Below, piece after piece: positions 7,592 to 16,521 of a stretch of 64,000 nt of DNA. The DNA comes from Erysipelotrichaceae bacterium (lineage in GTDB: Bacteria > Bacillota_I > Bacilli_A > RFN20 > CAG-826). The translations under genes were made by a program, and so were the position numbers. The stretch lies in NCBI GenBank assembly GCA_015059105.1, contig SVBB01000003.1, forward strand, positions 97,990 through 161,989, read 5' to 3'. The notes beneath the pieces were generated by a model. That model saw nothing but the letters and a program-made list of their open reading frames with translations, had not been told where the DNA came from and made no database searches. Positions within the stretch are counted from its first letter, which is position 1; the number at the start of each line of letters is the position of its first letter.

Positions 7592-10500
7592 ATGCAAAAG
7601 AAATTATTACTCGTCGTCACAGCATTAGGGGCTATGACCTTAGCCGCTTGTGATCAAGGCAAAACTTCTGGTATTGTTGCTGATCCGCTTAATGCGACGA
7701 TGATCGCTGACTTCTCAAAAGGGAAATCAGAGGAAGTTTATGCTTCCGATGGATGGAGCAACGGCCAACCATTCAACGCAGTTTGGACAAATGATAACAT
7801 CACTTATTCGGATGGAAAAATGAAGTTATCAATCCAAGACAAAGAAGCGGAAGCAGATGGGGTTACATATCCTCATACAGCCGGTGAAGCTCGTACTCAC
7901 AAACTATATGGTTATGGTGATTACGAAGTGAGAATGAAACCAACTAATGTCGTTGGTAGTGTTTCCACATTCTTCACTTACACAGATAAGTGGAATAAGG
8001 TCAATGGTGTGGAAAACAAACACGATGAAATCGATATCGAATTCTTAGGAAAAGATACGACAAAAGTGCAATTCAACTATTTCGTCGGTGGTCAAGGCGG
8101 ACATGAACACATGCACGACCTTGGTTTCGACGCGAGCCAAGGATTCCATAACTACGGTTTCCGTTGGGCTGAAAAATCCATCACTTGGTTTGTCGATGGT
8201 CAACCAGTTTATCAAGTCAATAAAGATAACCCTGCAGAACTCCCAAGCCAAAATGGGAGAATGATGGCTTCTTATTGGCCATCCTCATTAGCTTCTTGGA
8301 GTGGTACTTATGAAGGACCAAGCGACAAGACTTGTGAATATGAATGGATTAAATCCTCAGGCAATACAATTTATGCGGATGGCGAAGCTCCAATTCCTCC
8401 ATTTGATAATAAGATCAATTGGGATAGCATCAGCAAAACTGATTTAGAATTTGGTGCGGATCCAACTGATACTGGTTATACAGTCACTAAGGCTGATGGT
8501 GTTACGACTATTGCCTATGACCAACCAAAAGCCTGGAAGAACGCGCAAGCGGAAGCTGTTGATGTGGTCAATAGCAATGACGCAGTTTCATTAGTCCTTA
8601 AAAATAATAGTGCGACTGAATCAACCATTAGAGTTGATGTTCAAGGTGAAAACAAAGTCGGTAACCGCGATGCGTTAAATGAAATGGCGATCGCTTATGG
8701 CACTGATGCGGAAGTTACTACTGACCTCGATTGGGGTGGAAGTAAACTCACTTTAGCCGCCGGTGAAGAAGCGAGATTAGTCGTCAAATATGACGTTACT
8801 ACTAATAGAGGTTTAGCGAAAAACATCTTAATCTTCGCTGACTCATTATCCGAAGCCCCAGCGGCTCACCAAGGTGGCAATATCACAGTCAAAGATATTA
8901 AGTTTGGCAGTACAACTGGTACTCCAATCGTTCCACCTACACCAGAGCCAACTCCAACTGAAGATCCATGGGAAGATATCGACCCAGTCGATGTGACTTT
9001 CACTGGAGGAGCTGACTATACAATTACTAAATCTGAAGGTGTTACTAATGTTACATATACCCAAGCTTCTAACTGGGAAAATCTTAGCGCAGATATTAGA
9101 AGCTTAGCCAATGGTGAAAATGATGCTGCCGGTGTCAAATTTAAAAACAATGGAACAACTAATGTCGCGGTGAGAGTTGACATTCAAGGTGTTACTAAAG
9201 TTGGTAATACTGACTGCTTAAATACAAGCGCCTCTGCTTCTGATGGTAGAAATGTTTCTACTGATACTGAATGGGGTGGAAGCTCATTCACTTTAAAGGC
9301 AGGCGAAGAAGTAGTTATCACAATCAATTATGCTACTGACACTGATAAAGGCGCTGCTAAGAACTTATTAATCTTCTTAGACTCTTTACAAGGCACTCCA
9401 AAAGTGAACAACGGTAATGTCTCCATCTCAGAAGTGAAATTTGGTAATTTCGATGATGAAGTTCCTGCTACTCCAACACCAGCTCCAGTTGATCCAGAAC
9501 CAACTCCAACACCAGAGCCAGGTGATGAACCATATGATGATACTGTCGTCGTTCCAGCAATCAGTGAAAACGCAGTAGCGTTAAGCTTCTGGAGCAGCGA
9601 TGCGACTAGTTATCCAGCTGTCAGTGGTGATAGCGGTAAATCCGTCTCCGTTACTTATTCTGATATTGCTGCCTCTGCATATAAGTGCATCGGTGCAGAA
9701 TCATTAGCAGGTATTACTGACCTCGCTTCTGTCAACCAAGTCAAAGTCACTGTGACAAACAAAGGTTTAAAATCTGCGAATATCCGTATTGACACTAAGA
9801 GTGCTGCCGGTGCCCATTTACAGTCCGGTGCCGCTATCGCTGGTGAAGAAGGCGATTACAGCGGTTTAGACTTTAGCAGTGAAGGAACTAAATTTGTGGT
9901 TGCTGCGAAGAAATCCGTCGTTGTGACTATTGATTTATCCGGTGCTGCTACATTAGGTGAATACATTTTCTTCCTCGATTCTATCGGTGCAGACGCCACT
10001 AGTGGTAAGATCGTTCTCTCAAGCTTTGAATTTGCTGCTAGTGGAGAACCAACTCCAGAGCCAGGTCCAGAACCAACTCCAGTCGATCCAGAACCAACTC
10101 CAGTCGATCCTGATCCAACTCCAGTCGATCCTGATCCAACTCCAGTCGATCCTGATCCAACTCCAGTTGATCCAGTAGTGGTTCCAGATTTAGATGAAGA
10201 TGCTGCAGCTTTAACTTTCTGGAAGAGCACTGAAGATTACACAATAGCTTCTAGTGAAAGCAATAAAATCTTATCCGTTTCCTATTCTGAACTCGTTGGT
10301 AATTCCTATGGCTGTGTTGGCGCGAACGATTTAAGTGGTGTAGTTTCTGCAACTACTGATACTGTTTCCGTTAACATTACTAACAAAGGTACTGCTGATG
10401 CAAAAGTCCGTATTGATACACATCACAAGACTAGTGATACAACTAGTAATCCACTTCACGTCTCTGCTTCAGCCACTGGCGATATCGTTGGTACTGTTGA

Positions 10501-11671
10501 TTACTCTGGTGAAGGCGTTATCTTAACTGTCAAAGCTAATAGCAACGCGAACTTAGTTATTACAATTGATCAATCTAGTGAATTATTCGATAAATTAGTA
10601 ATCTTCGTTGATTCCTGCAATGCAACTGCTGATAAAAAGAGCGGTGAAGTCGTCTTCTCAAGCTTTGTCTTCAGCGGTGAAGCCACTCCAACACCAGAGC
10701 CAGGTCCAACTCCAACACCTACACCAACTCCAGTTGAAGATTTACAATTAACTTTCACTGGTGGTGAAGGATACGCTGATTTAGTCACTGGTACTCCAGT
10801 TAAATCCTTAACTGTTTCCTATACTGATCTTCCAGGTAACGGCTATGCAAATTTCGAAACCGATGTTTCCGCTGTTACTGGTTTAGCTGATAACAATATC
10901 TTCAAATTCCAAATTGTCAATAATGGTGCAAATATGGCGAAAATCCGTATTGATACATTAAGTGGCACTGCTCATATCCACACAAACATTCTCACAGCTA
11001 ATGACTGGGGTGCTTGGATCCAAGGTGAAGGTAGTGTTGTCCAAGTTGGCAATGGTCAAACTGTTCAAGTCGGTATTACATTCGACCAAGCTGCTGGTGA
11101 AAAACCATTAACTAGATTAGTGTTCTTCGTCGATTCCTGCAATGATGCTGCCGGTAATAAAACTGGTGAAGTGGTCTTATCTGACTTTGAATTTGATACT
11201 GTTTATGATTGGACCAAAGTGAGCAAGACTGACGCTACATTCACTACAGACGATACATCAATTTACTCAATTGAAAAAGAAGATGGTGTTTCAACTATTA
11301 CTTATACAGGTGCTAAAGACTGGGCAAACCTCAACACATACCTCGCTGGTGTTGAAGGCGACTACAATGCTGTTCAATTAAGATTTAGAAATAAAACTAA
11401 CACAACAGCATCCATTCGTATTGACCTCAAAGATCCTTCTTGGAGTGCTACCAACTTAACAGTTGTGGCTGAAGTCTTTGGTCGCCCAGAAATCCAAGCT
11501 AATGCTAATGGTGAAACAACAATCACTCTCTATGATTCTCAAATGATGGATATTACCTTCCATTACACTGATGATTTAGGATTTGTCCTCCTCTTCGTTG
11601 ATTCTATGCAAAGTGAAGCCCACAGTGGTCAAATCGCTATCGAAAGTGTGAAACTTGGTAATATCGCGTAA
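7592..11671 (+). CDS. Large GH16 lipoprotein with six repeated C-terminal modules
   Basis: This 1359-residue protein begins with a lipoprotein signal (LAAC, C20). A GH16 domain spans about residues 35-265 with the catalytic motif HDEIDIEFLG (E146, E150). Six related modules of about 130 residues follow, separated by Pro/Thr/Glu linkers. Each module has a 'VRID' or 'IRIDT' strand in the middle and an 'IFFLDS' or 'FVDSC' strand near the end. The modules are probably carbohydrate-binding beta-sandwiches, but I do not recognise the family. The start is fixed by GGAGGT before the ATG; the open frame extends upstream without a signal peptide. The enzyme would be tethered to the membrane and reach out along beta-glucan chains, next to the GH3 enzyme encoded downstream. 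Confidence 0.92.
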   Translation: MQKKLLLVVTALGAMTLAACDQGKTSGIVADPLNATMIADFSKGKSEEVYASDGWSNGQPFNAVWTNDNITYSDGKMKLSIQDKEAEADGVTYPHTAGEARTHKLYGYGDYEVRMKPTNVVGSVSTFFTYTDKWNKVNGVENKHDEIDIEFLGKDTTKVQFNYFVGGQGGHEHMHDLGFDASQGFHNYGFRWAEKSITWFVDGQPVYQVNKDNPAELPSQNGRMMASYWPSSLASWSGTYEGPSDKTCEYEWIKSSGNTIYADGEAPIPPFDNKINWDSISKTDLEFGADPTDTGYTVTKADGVTTIAYDQPKAWKNAQAEAVDVVNSNDAVSLVLKNNSATESTIRVDVQGENKVGNRDALNEMAIAYGTDAEVTTDLDWGGSKLTLAAGEEARLVVKYDVTTNRGLAKNILIFADSLSEAPAAHQGGNITVKDIKFGSTTGTPIVPPTPEPTPTEDPWEDIDPVDVTFTGGADYTITKSEGVTNVTYTQASNWENLSADIRSLANGENDAAGVKFKNNGTTNVAVRVDIQGVTKVGNTDCLNTSASASDGRNVSTDTEWGGSSFTLKAGEEVVITINYATDTDKGAAKNLLIFLDSLQGTPKVNNGNVSISEVKFGNFDDEVPATPTPAPVDPEPTPTPEPGDEPYDDTVVVPAISENAVALSFWSSDATSYPAVSGDSGKSVSVTYSDIAASAYKCIGAESLAGITDLASVNQVKVTVTNKGLKSANIRIDTKSAAGAHLQSGAAIAGEEGDYSGLDFSSEGTKFVVAAKKSVVVTIDLSGAATLGEYIFFLDSIGADATSGKIVLSSFEFAASGEPTPEPGPEPTPVDPEPTPVDPDPTPVDPDPTPVDPDPTPVDPVVVPDLDEDAAALTFWKSTEDYTIASSESNKILSVSYSELVGNSYGCVGANDLSGVVSATTDTVSVNITNKGTADAKVRIDTHHKTSDTTSNPLHVSASATGDIVGTVDYSGEGVILTVKANSNANLVITIDQSSELFDKLVIFVDSCNATADKKSGEVVFSSFVFSGEATPTPEPGPTPTPTPTPVEDLQLTFTGGEGYADLVTGTPVKSLTVSYTDLPGNGYANFETDVSAVTGLADNNIFKFQIVNNGANMAKIRIDTLSGTAHIHTNILTANDWGAWIQGEGSVVQVGNGQTVQVGITFDQAAGEKPLTRLVFFVDSCNDAAGNKTGEVVLSDFEFDTVYDWTKVSKTDATFTTDDTSIYSIEKEDGVSTITYTGAKDWANLNTYLAGVEGDYNAVQLRFRNKTNTTASIRIDLKDPSWSATNLTVVAEVFGRPEIQANANGETTITLYDSQMMDITFHYTDDLGFVLLFVDSMQSEAHSGQIAIESVKLGNIA
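10073..10177 (+). repeat. 21-bp tandem repeat in the linker of the GH16 protein
   Basis: Five copies start at 10073, 10094, 10115, 10136 and 10157, encoding the seven-residue unit PTPVDPD (or PTPVDPE in the first). Near-identical codons show recent slippage. The stretch links modules three and four, and its copy number is likely to vary between strains. Confidence 0.9.
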
Positions 11672-11682
11672 TTAATATAGTT

Positions 11683-14600
11683 ATGAAAAAAGGTAAATTA
11701 TCAAAAATATTACAAACGATTGGCATGGTGCTTGTCGCCGGAGTGGTGATCGGTGTTAACGTCGCCGTTAACAACTTCTCCGAAATCATCTCCATCTACT
11801 TAGGTGGTTTCGGTGCGGACTTCTCAGAATTTGATTCCTCCGCTGGTAACAACATGTGTCAAGAAATTGAATCCGAAGGTGTCGTTCTTCTTAAAAATGA
11901 CGGCGCTGCCTTACCATTAACTAATAAAAACGAAAAAGGCAAAATCCCAATCGCGCTATTTGGCTGGGGTGCGACTGATGGAGGATTCATCACTTCTGGA
12001 AGTGGATCCGGTGGATCTGCGGAAAGAGGTTCTGGTAAACTCGTCACATTATTAGGTGCTCTTGAAGGGCAACCAGCAATGACTAGAGACGGGAAAGAAA
12101 CTTTACCAGAAGTTAAAGGCCAATTCGAATACTATCATCCATTAATGGATATGTATTCTTCTTATAAAGCTGGTAGAGATAGAGGAGACTATTGGAATGC
12201 GGCTTACCCATTCTTCAACCTCATCGAACCAACTGTTGATAAAGTCCAACCACATATTGCCGGGGCGAAAGAATTCTCTAACACAGCGGTTGTTGTGATT
12301 GCCCGTGCGGGTGGTGAAGGACAAGACATTCCTCGTATTCAAAAGAAATTCGAAAGTAATTTAGACGATTATTCACGTACATACCTCGATATTTCTAAAG
12401 AAGAAGAGGACATGCTCAATCTCGTAAAAGAAAGCTTTGAGAAAGTAGTGGTCATCATCGATGCTTGTAATGCGATGAACCTCTCCTTCTTAGACGATCC
12501 AAAGATCGATGCGGCGATTTCTATCAGTGGTGCTGGTCAATCCGGCGCGGTTGCTATCGCGGACATCCTCTCTGGTAAAATCAATCCATCTGGTAAAACT
12601 GTTGATACATATGCTTATGATTTCTCAACAGCAGCGACATTCGCGAACGCCCCTGACTGCCGCGAAATTAACGGCGAAAAAGGTGGCATTAGAAAATACA
12701 CTAATTCCGACCAAGTTTACGTCGATTATGCTGAAGGTATCTATAACGGATATCGCTGGTATGAAACAGCGGATGCGGAAGGATTCTGGAATAGCGAATA
12801 TGCGAAGACTAGATGGGGTGTTGAAGGATATGATCAAGTCGTTCAATATCCATTCGGATATGGCTTATCTTACACTTCATTCACTCAAGAAATCCTTAGC
12901 ATTTCCCCAGCGGATAATAGTTATATCACTCCTGAATCAGAAATTAAGGTGACTGTGAAAGTCACTAATACTGGAACAGCTATGGGTAAAGAAGTTGTCC
13001 AATTATATTTCAATCCTCCATATACTGCTGGTGGGGTTGAAAAAAGTGCGGTCAACCTTGTGAGTTTTGCAAAAACTGGCTTAATAGCCCCAGGAGCATC
13101 AGAAGAAATTACCTTAACTTTTAAAGGCTCCGATATGAAGTCTTATGATACGGAAAATAAATCCGGTGTTGTCGGTAGTGATGGTGGTTATGTCTTAGAA
13201 GCTGGTGAATATGAAGTTTCACTCCGTTCCGATGCGCATAACATCATCGATTCTGTTAATTACTTTGTCGACACAAGTGCCGCGATTGATGAAGAAACAG
13301 TGCATAACCGTTTCACCGGTGAGAGTGTCACTAAAGGTGATGTTTCTATTGATGGTAGAGACACAAATGAAGGTATTACTTATTTAACAAGAAATAACTT
13401 CAAAGATACTTTCCCTGCTCCAAGAGCGGCGAGAGCAAGATCAGATAAGATGCCTGCTGATGGTTGGTTACCAACTGATGTGGACACAACTGTCATGCCA
13501 ACTCAAGGTAAAGCTGGTGAATACCGTTTATATAAAGATGACAATAAATTAAATGAAGAATTAGTCTTAAGACTTGGTAAAGATTATAACGACCCATTAT
13601 GGGATGAAGTTCTTAACCAAGTGACAGTTGACGAATTATATGGCGTCATCCAAGGTGGTGGATTTAGAACTAAAGCGGTTAATTCCGTTGGTAAACCAGA
13701 ACACTTAGACTTAGATGGTCCAAGTGGTCTCAACCAAGAGATTAACGCGGGTGGTTCTTCTACTCCTGTCTTCTGGACAAGCTTCCCAATTGAAACAGCG
13801 ATTGCCCAAACTTGGAATGAAAATATCTCCTTACGTTTCGGCTTAACAATGGGCTATGAAGCTTATGTGACTGGTGTCGCGGGTTGGTACGCACCTGCCG
13901 CGAACATCCACCGTTCACCATTTGATGGACGTAACTTCGAATATTATTCTGAAGATCCTCTCCTCTCTGGTAAGATGTGTGCGAAGACAATCGAAGGGGC
14001 GACTGATAACGGCTTATACTGCTATCTCAAACACTTCGTTGTTAACGAAACAGAAAATAAGAGAGAAGGCTTATTAACTTGGTTAAATGAACAATCATTA
14101 AGAGAAATCTATGCCCGCTCATTTGAAATCACAGTTAAAGAAGGTGGTGCGAACGCGATCATGTCTGCCTTTAATAGATTAGGGGCAACTTGGTGTGGCG
14201 GTAACTATGGCTTATTAACTGGTGTTCTTCGTGATGAATGGGGATTTAGAGGCAGTGTCTTAACAGACTACGCGCTTGAATGGGAAATGGGCTTCATGGA
14301 TATCGACCAAGGCATTAGAGCGGGTAACGATATGTGGCTTAACGGTTTACGTTCTGATTCCATTGGAACGATTAGAGACCGTGGTTCTGCGACTAGTGTG
14401 ACTGCCGCGAGAAAAGCGACAAAGAACATGCTCTATACATTCTGCAATACGATGTATCGTCAATCCGAATATTTAAAGAATCCAGTGAAAGACGCACCTG
14501 CTTCCACATTAGTGGGCAAGACTTCTCCAAGCGCAGCTAAGACTTGGATCTGGATTATCGTCGGCGTTGATGTTGTCGCGGTGATTGGTCTCGGTATTTG

Positions 14601-14697
14601 GGTCTACTTCTGCTATTTCCATAAAAAGAAGGAAAAGAAAGGTGAAAAACCTATCGAAGAAGTAAATTCCTCTAATAACGAGAAACAATCAGAATAA
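11683..14697 (+). CDS. Membrane-anchored GH3 beta-glucosidase with inverted domain order
   Basis: This 1004-residue protein starts with an uncleaved membrane helix (about 9-30) and ends with another (about 950-975) followed by a Lys/Glu tail. Between them the GH3 parts are in the reverse of the usual order. First comes the alpha/beta sandwich (GVVLLKNDGAALPL to FGYGLSYTSF) with the likely acid/base E212 in GGEGQD. Then comes the fibronectin-like domain (VTVKVTNTG). Last comes the TIM barrel with LDGPSGL, GRNFEYYSEDP, KHFVVNE and the nucleophile D862 in VLTDYALEW. This order is known from some rumen beta-glucosidases. It would split oligosaccharides made by the GH16 enzymes at the outer membrane face. 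It starts 11 bases after the previous stop without a Shine-Dalgarno. Confidence 0.92.
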   Translation: MKKGKLSKILQTIGMVLVAGVVIGVNVAVNNFSEIISIYLGGFGADFSEFDSSAGNNMCQEIESEGVVLLKNDGAALPLTNKNEKGKIPIALFGWGATDGGFITSGSGSGGSAERGSGKLVTLLGALEGQPAMTRDGKETLPEVKGQFEYYHPLMDMYSSYKAGRDRGDYWNAAYPFFNLIEPTVDKVQPHIAGAKEFSNTAVVVIARAGGEGQDIPRIQKKFESNLDDYSRTYLDISKEEEDMLNLVKESFEKVVVIIDACNAMNLSFLDDPKIDAAISISGAGQSGAVAIADILSGKINPSGKTVDTYAYDFSTAATFANAPDCREINGEKGGIRKYTNSDQVYVDYAEGIYNGYRWYETADAEGFWNSEYAKTRWGVEGYDQVVQYPFGYGLSYTSFTQEILSISPADNSYITPESEIKVTVKVTNTGTAMGKEVVQLYFNPPYTAGGVEKSAVNLVSFAKTGLIAPGASEEITLTFKGSDMKSYDTENKSGVVGSDGGYVLEAGEYEVSLRSDAHNIIDSVNYFVDTSAAIDEETVHNRFTGESVTKGDVSIDGRDTNEGITYLTRNNFKDTFPAPRAARARSDKMPADGWLPTDVDTTVMPTQGKAGEYRLYKDDNKLNEELVLRLGKDYNDPLWDEVLNQVTVDELYGVIQGGGFRTKAVNSVGKPEHLDLDGPSGLNQEINAGGSSTPVFWTSFPIETAIAQTWNENISLRFGLTMGYEAYVTGVAGWYAPAANIHRSPFDGRNFEYYSEDPLLSGKMCAKTIEGATDNGLYCYLKHFVVNETENKREGLLTWLNEQSLREIYARSFEITVKEGGANAIMSAFNRLGATWCGGNYGLLTGVLRDEWGFRGSVLTDYALEWEMGFMDIDQGIRAGNDMWLNGLRSDSIGTIRDRGSATSVTAARKATKNMLYTFCNTMYRQSEYLKNPVKDAPASTLVGKTSPSAAKTWIWIIVGVDVVAVIGLGIWVYFCYFHKKKEKKGEKPIEEVNSSNNEKQSE

Positions 14698-14710
14698 AAA
14701 TAGTTTTCAC

Positions 14711-14747
14711 TACAAAACAAGGTGACGTTTGCCACCTTGTTTTTTTT
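14711..14747 (+). terminator. Rho-independent terminator, copy 1 of a repeated sequence
   Basis: ACAAGGTG and CACCTTGT form an 8-bp stem around ACGTTTGC, followed by seven T. It closes the glucan locus. The same 36-base block recurs at 15065 with one difference. Confidence 0.9.
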
Positions 14748-14802
14748 GTCGTGTATTATTAATGCTAAAAACTATTTATAATTAGACTAAGGAGTAATTG
14801 AA

Positions 14803-15057
14803 ATGAATATTCGCGCGTCTGCTGATATAAGAACTAACTATAACGCGGTTATAGAAGAATGCCGACAAACAGGTGAACCCATTTACTTAACGAAGCATGG
14901 AAAAGGCGATGCAGTGGTAATGGATATTGCTTCTTTTGAAAGACGCGAACAACTGTTGCGCGCTCAACAAATGGTTTTAGAAGCATATATTGATAATCTA
15001 TCAGGAGTAAAAACATTCTCCACTGATGAAGTGAAAGCAATAATGGAAAAAATATAA
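14803..15057 (+). CDS. Phd/YefM-type antitoxin, orphan
   Basis: This 84-residue protein begins NIRASADIRTNYNAVIEECRQ and continues with PIYLTKHGKGDAVVMDIASFE. This is the fold of Phd/YefM antitoxins, whose N-terminal half binds operator DNA and whose C-terminal half wraps a toxin. AAGGAG precedes the start, and a TATAAT box lies near 14775. No toxin frame (RelE, Doc or YoeB type) follows: only eight bases separate the stop from a terminator, and the next gene is on the other strand. It is therefore either an orphan that may act as a repressor or a remnant. It sits exactly between two copies of the same terminator. Confidence 0.85.
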   Translation: MNIRASADIRTNYNAVIEECRQTGEPIYLTKHGKGDAVVMDIASFERREQLLRAQQMVLEAYIDNLSGVKTFSTDEVKAIMEKI

Positions 15058-15064
15058 TGATAGA

Positions 15065-15100
15065 TACAAAACAAGGTGACATTTGCCACCTTGTTTTTTT
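15065..15100. terminator. Bidirectional terminator, copy 2 of a repeated sequence
   Basis: The same 36-base block as at 14711, with A in place of G in the loop. It has T runs on both strands and lies between the antitoxin gene and the convergent glf gene, so it can stop both. Confidence 0.88.
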
Positions 15101-15105
15101 GTTTT

Positions 15106-16209
15106 TTATAAACTTTTTATATAATTAAGAGCTTCTAATATGACCTTATCCATATCGTAATACTTGTATTGGCCAAGTCGACCACCGAAATGGACATTAG
15201 ATAGCTTATCAGCCTCTATTTTATATTTTTGATATAGTTCATTATTTTTATCGTTGTTAACAGGGTAATATGGTTCATCTCCAAGTTTCCAAGAAGAAGA
15301 ATATTCTTTAGAGATGACGGTCTTATCTTGTTTACCAAATTCGAAATGTTTATGTTCGATGATACGGGTAAACGGCACTTCATATTCCGTATAATTGATG
15401 ACGGCATTGCCTTGATAATCAGGGATATCTAATGTCTCTGTTTCAAATCTCACCGTGCGATATTCTAGTGGTCCATATTTATATTCAAAGAATTGATCGA
15501 TTGGACCAGTATAAATAATTCTACTGGCGATTTGTTCAAAATACTGGCGATTTGCAAAAAAATCAGCGTTTAATTTTAAATCGATTTTTTCAAGCATTCT
15601 ATTGATGATTTGGGTATATCCTCCAATGGGAATACCTTGATAGATGTCATTGAAATAATTGTTATTAAATTCAAATCTTACCGGCAATCTTTTGATGATG
15701 AACGGTGGTAGTTCTGTGCATGGACGTCCCCACTGTTTGGCGGTGTAGCCTTTAATCAATCTTTCATATATCGTTTTACCGACTAAGTTAATCGCCTGTT
15801 CTTCTAAGTTCTTTGGCTCTTCGATATGAAATTCTGCTTTTTCTTTTTCGATTCTTTCTTTGGCTTGTTCAGGGGTAGAGATATCTGGCCAGATTTCCAC
15901 GAATGTATTCATATTAAAAGGAAGGTGATATCTATTTCCTTTATAGATGGCAATAGGGGAGTTTATGAAGTTATTGAACTCCGCGAATTGATTGATATAA
16001 TTCCAGATTTCTTCATTGGAGGTATGGAAGATATGGGCTCCATAAACGTGGACGTTGATGCCGTGTTCATTTCTTGTATATATATTTCCACCAACGTGTT
16101 TCCTTTTGTCGATGACAAGGCATCTATAACCTTTCTTAGTTAGTTCATACGCGCATACAGCTCCATAGAGGCCAGCGCCGACAATGAGATAATCGTATTC
16201 TTTTTTCAT
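15106..16209 (-). CDS. glf: UDP-galactopyranose mutase
   Basis: This flavoenzyme interconverts UDP-galactopyranose and UDP-galactofuranose, the donor for galactofuranose in surface polysaccharides. The 367 residues show the N-terminal dinucleotide motif LIVGAGLYGAV, the family segments RKHVGGNIYT and VYGAHIFHTSNEEIW, GYTAKQWGRP in the middle, and NVHFGGRLGQYKYYDMD at the end. It is full length. The cytoplasmic reduced FAD cofactor is a family property. No Shine-Dalgarno is present; a hairpin ends just eight bases before the ATG. Together with galE and the glycosyltransferases elsewhere in the window it supports a galactofuranose-containing glycan. Confidence 0.95.
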   Translation of the reverse strand: MKKEYDYLIVGAGLYGAVCAYELTKKGYRCLVIDKRKHVGGNIYTRNEHGINVHVYGAHIFHTSNEEIWNYINQFAEFNNFINSPIAIYKGNRYHLPFNMNTFVEIWPDISTPEQAKERIEKEKAEFHIEEPKNLEEQAINLVGKTIYERLIKGYTAKQWGRPCTELPPFIIKRLPVRFEFNNNYFNDIYQGIPIGGYTQIINRMLEKIDLKLNADFFANRQYFEQIASRIIYTGPIDQFFEYKYGPLEYRTVRFETETLDIPDYQGNAVINYTEYEVPFTRIIEHKHFEFGKQDKTVISKEYSSSWKLGDEPYYPVNNDKNNELYQKYKIEADKLSNVHFGGRLGQYKYYDMDKVILEALNYIKSL

Positions 16210-16217
16210 AAAATAAA

Positions 16218-16247
16218 AGTCCTATGGATATTTTACCACATAGGACT
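16218..16247 (-). terminator. Hairpin directly upstream of glf
   Basis: AGTCCTATG and CATAGGACT form a 9-bp stem. On the minus strand it is followed by TTTATTTT and then the glf ATG. It looks like the terminator for the fragment upstream, yet a possible glf promoter (TTGCAT and TATAAG near 16275-16250) would put the hairpin at the 5' end of the glf mRNA. A close relative of this hairpin lies at 18186. Confidence 0.6.
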
Positions 16248-16293
16248 ATTCTTATATAAAGAATTATTGAAATGCAATAACTAACTATCTTTA

Positions 16294-16521
16294 TCATATG
16301 TCGACATCAACAGTGATAAAACCAGAGACAGAGTCCTGGGAATTAGGACTATATGAAATCGTATAAACATAGTGGTATGTTCCATCTTTTAAGACCGTTA
16401 AAACTTGGTCGTATTTATATTGGAAGCTATATGTTCTATTAGTGATGAGTTCTGGTGATATAGCATAGATGCTTTCAAATACGCCCCAACCAGTGATATT
16501 TCTAATTGAATAAATCCTCAA
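16294..16521 (-). pseudogene. Fragment of an unknown protein
   Basis: This is a 75-codon frame with a TTG start that lies inside the 3' end of the AAA ATPase gene. From about residue 9 on it is rich in Tyr, Ser and Thr beta-strand-like sequence (ITGWGVF, TYSFQYKYDQ, TYHYVYTISYSP), as in extracellular domains. It has no signal peptide. I read it as the C-terminal remnant of a secreted protein whose front was lost when the ATPase gene arrived. It may also be non-coding. No family was recognised. Confidence 0.35.

Noticed and set aside
10073..10177. CRISPR-like array
   Set aside because: The 21-base units are directly adjacent without spacers and encode an in-frame protein linker. No cas gene is present.
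9856..10244. Long minus-strand frames opposite the GH16 linker repeats
   Set aside because: They are antisense shadows of the PTPVDPD tandem repeats, with no start signal and low-complexity sequence.
14803..15105. Complete toxin-antitoxin module
   Set aside because: Only eight bases separate the antitoxin stop from a terminator, and no toxin frame exists on either strand.
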